Source: TA-21 sp035620895 (GTDB lineage Archaea > Thermoproteota > Nitrososphaeria > Nitrososphaerales > Nitrososphaeraceae). Taken from it: 64,000 nucleotides of DNA. The notes below the pieces were generated by a model. The model ran no database searches. It was given only the letters and a program-made list of their open reading frames with translations, and was not told the origin of the DNA. The first letter of the stretch is position 1. The number at the start of each line of letters is the position of its first letter. The stretch lies in the NCBI GenBank assembly GCA_035620895.1, contig DASPFY010000011.1:28811-92810 (forward strand). The letters are read 5' to 3'. The translations under genes and the position numbers were made by a program. Positions 63,817 to 64,000 of the stretch are shown one piece after another.

Positions 63817-64000
63817 ATGATACCTAGAAACAAAATCATTTCTCAATTATTCCATTCAAATGAACGTCCCTTTGGTCATACCTGGCAATACTGGACCACT
63901 AGATGGTGGCGATGGTTTCTTTCAATACCCAAGATGGATAGTCCAGCCATGGATAGAACTGGAAAGAAATCTTCTATTGAGCAATCCGATCCATATGTCT
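63817..64000 (+). CDS. Hypothetical protein, tandem paralogue 2 (cut by window end)
   Basis: The partial frame of 61 codons begins MIPRNKIISQLFHSNERPFG and continues with a W-rich block (YWTTRWWRWFLSIP) then DRTGKKS. It aligns with residues 15-55 of the upstream gene (WTxxWWxWxxSIP, D-x-TG). The 3' end is outside the window. Confidence 0.65.
   Translation, partial: MIPRNKIISQLFHSNERPFGHTWQYWTTRWWRWFLSIPKMDSPAMDRTGKKSSIEQSDPYV

Overview
The window looks like chromosome from an AT-rich ammonia-oxidising archaeon of the Nitrososphaerales, most like the low-GC Nitrosocosmicus type. This is inferred from three things. The gene families are archaeal: eIF1/SUI1, Sec61-beta, DUF2070, a PIN-ATPase-KH protein, type II methionine aminopeptidase, the tRNA-splicing endonuclease and intron-bearing tRNAs. 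Promoters are archaeal TATA boxes about 25-30 nt upstream of start codons, often with no leader and with TTG starts. There are also many small zinc-ribbon or one/two-helix membrane proteins typical of Thaumarchaeota. No rRNA, CRISPR array or intact mobile element was seen.

Layout. 0-1 kb: two small, separately promoted membrane proteins, possibly AMO accessory subunits. 1-4 kb: aIF1, a p27-type zinc ribbon, a 56-aa Sec61-beta with a TTG start, and DUF2070. 4-12 kb: purine genes purK-purE and purQ-purL-purF, with an SDR between them. 12-20 kb: CBS protein, PQQ-type sugar dehydrogenase, PIN-ATPase-KH, a two-domain SDR, tRNA endonuclease coupled to a DUF47 protein, and homoserine dehydrogenase. 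21-24 kb: a convergent, overlapping egtB/egtD pair for ergothioneine. 23.8-28.7 kb: a one-strand cluster of TatD hydrolase, sugar isomerase, UbiA, phosphodiesterase and a second sugar isomerase, which closely resembles the bacterial ebo cluster. 29-36 kb: pyrimidine genes (pyrD-pyrK, pyrE), a SirB1-like protein, a glutamate-racemase-like protein with both catalytic Cys replaced by Ser, and a dCMP deaminase.

36-48 kb: a divergent PII protein, RidA, tRNA-Pro, secreted dienelactone hydrolase, a frameshifted integrase remnant, methionine aminopeptidase, a GlcD-type flavoprotein, tRNA-Trp with two introns (one in the T-loop), tRNA-Cys with one intron, and citrate synthase. 48-55 kb: secreted or surface proteins (double-discoidin protein, TPR protein, thermonuclease), an alcohol dehydrogenase resembling the Sulfolobus enzyme, and a PHP protein. 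55-61 kb: phosphate-uptake operon pstS-pstC-pstA-pstB-phoU plus a PhoU with an AbrB-type DNA-binding domain. 61-64 kb: a rhodanese sulfurtransferase and two tandem paralogues of unknown function, the second cut by the window end.

Best leads: the archaeal ebo-like cluster with egtD directly behind it, the doubly interrupted tRNA-Trp, the Cys-less racemase homologue, and the double SDR with a YxxxQ active site that resembles the N-terminal half of Chloroflexus malonyl-CoA reductase.
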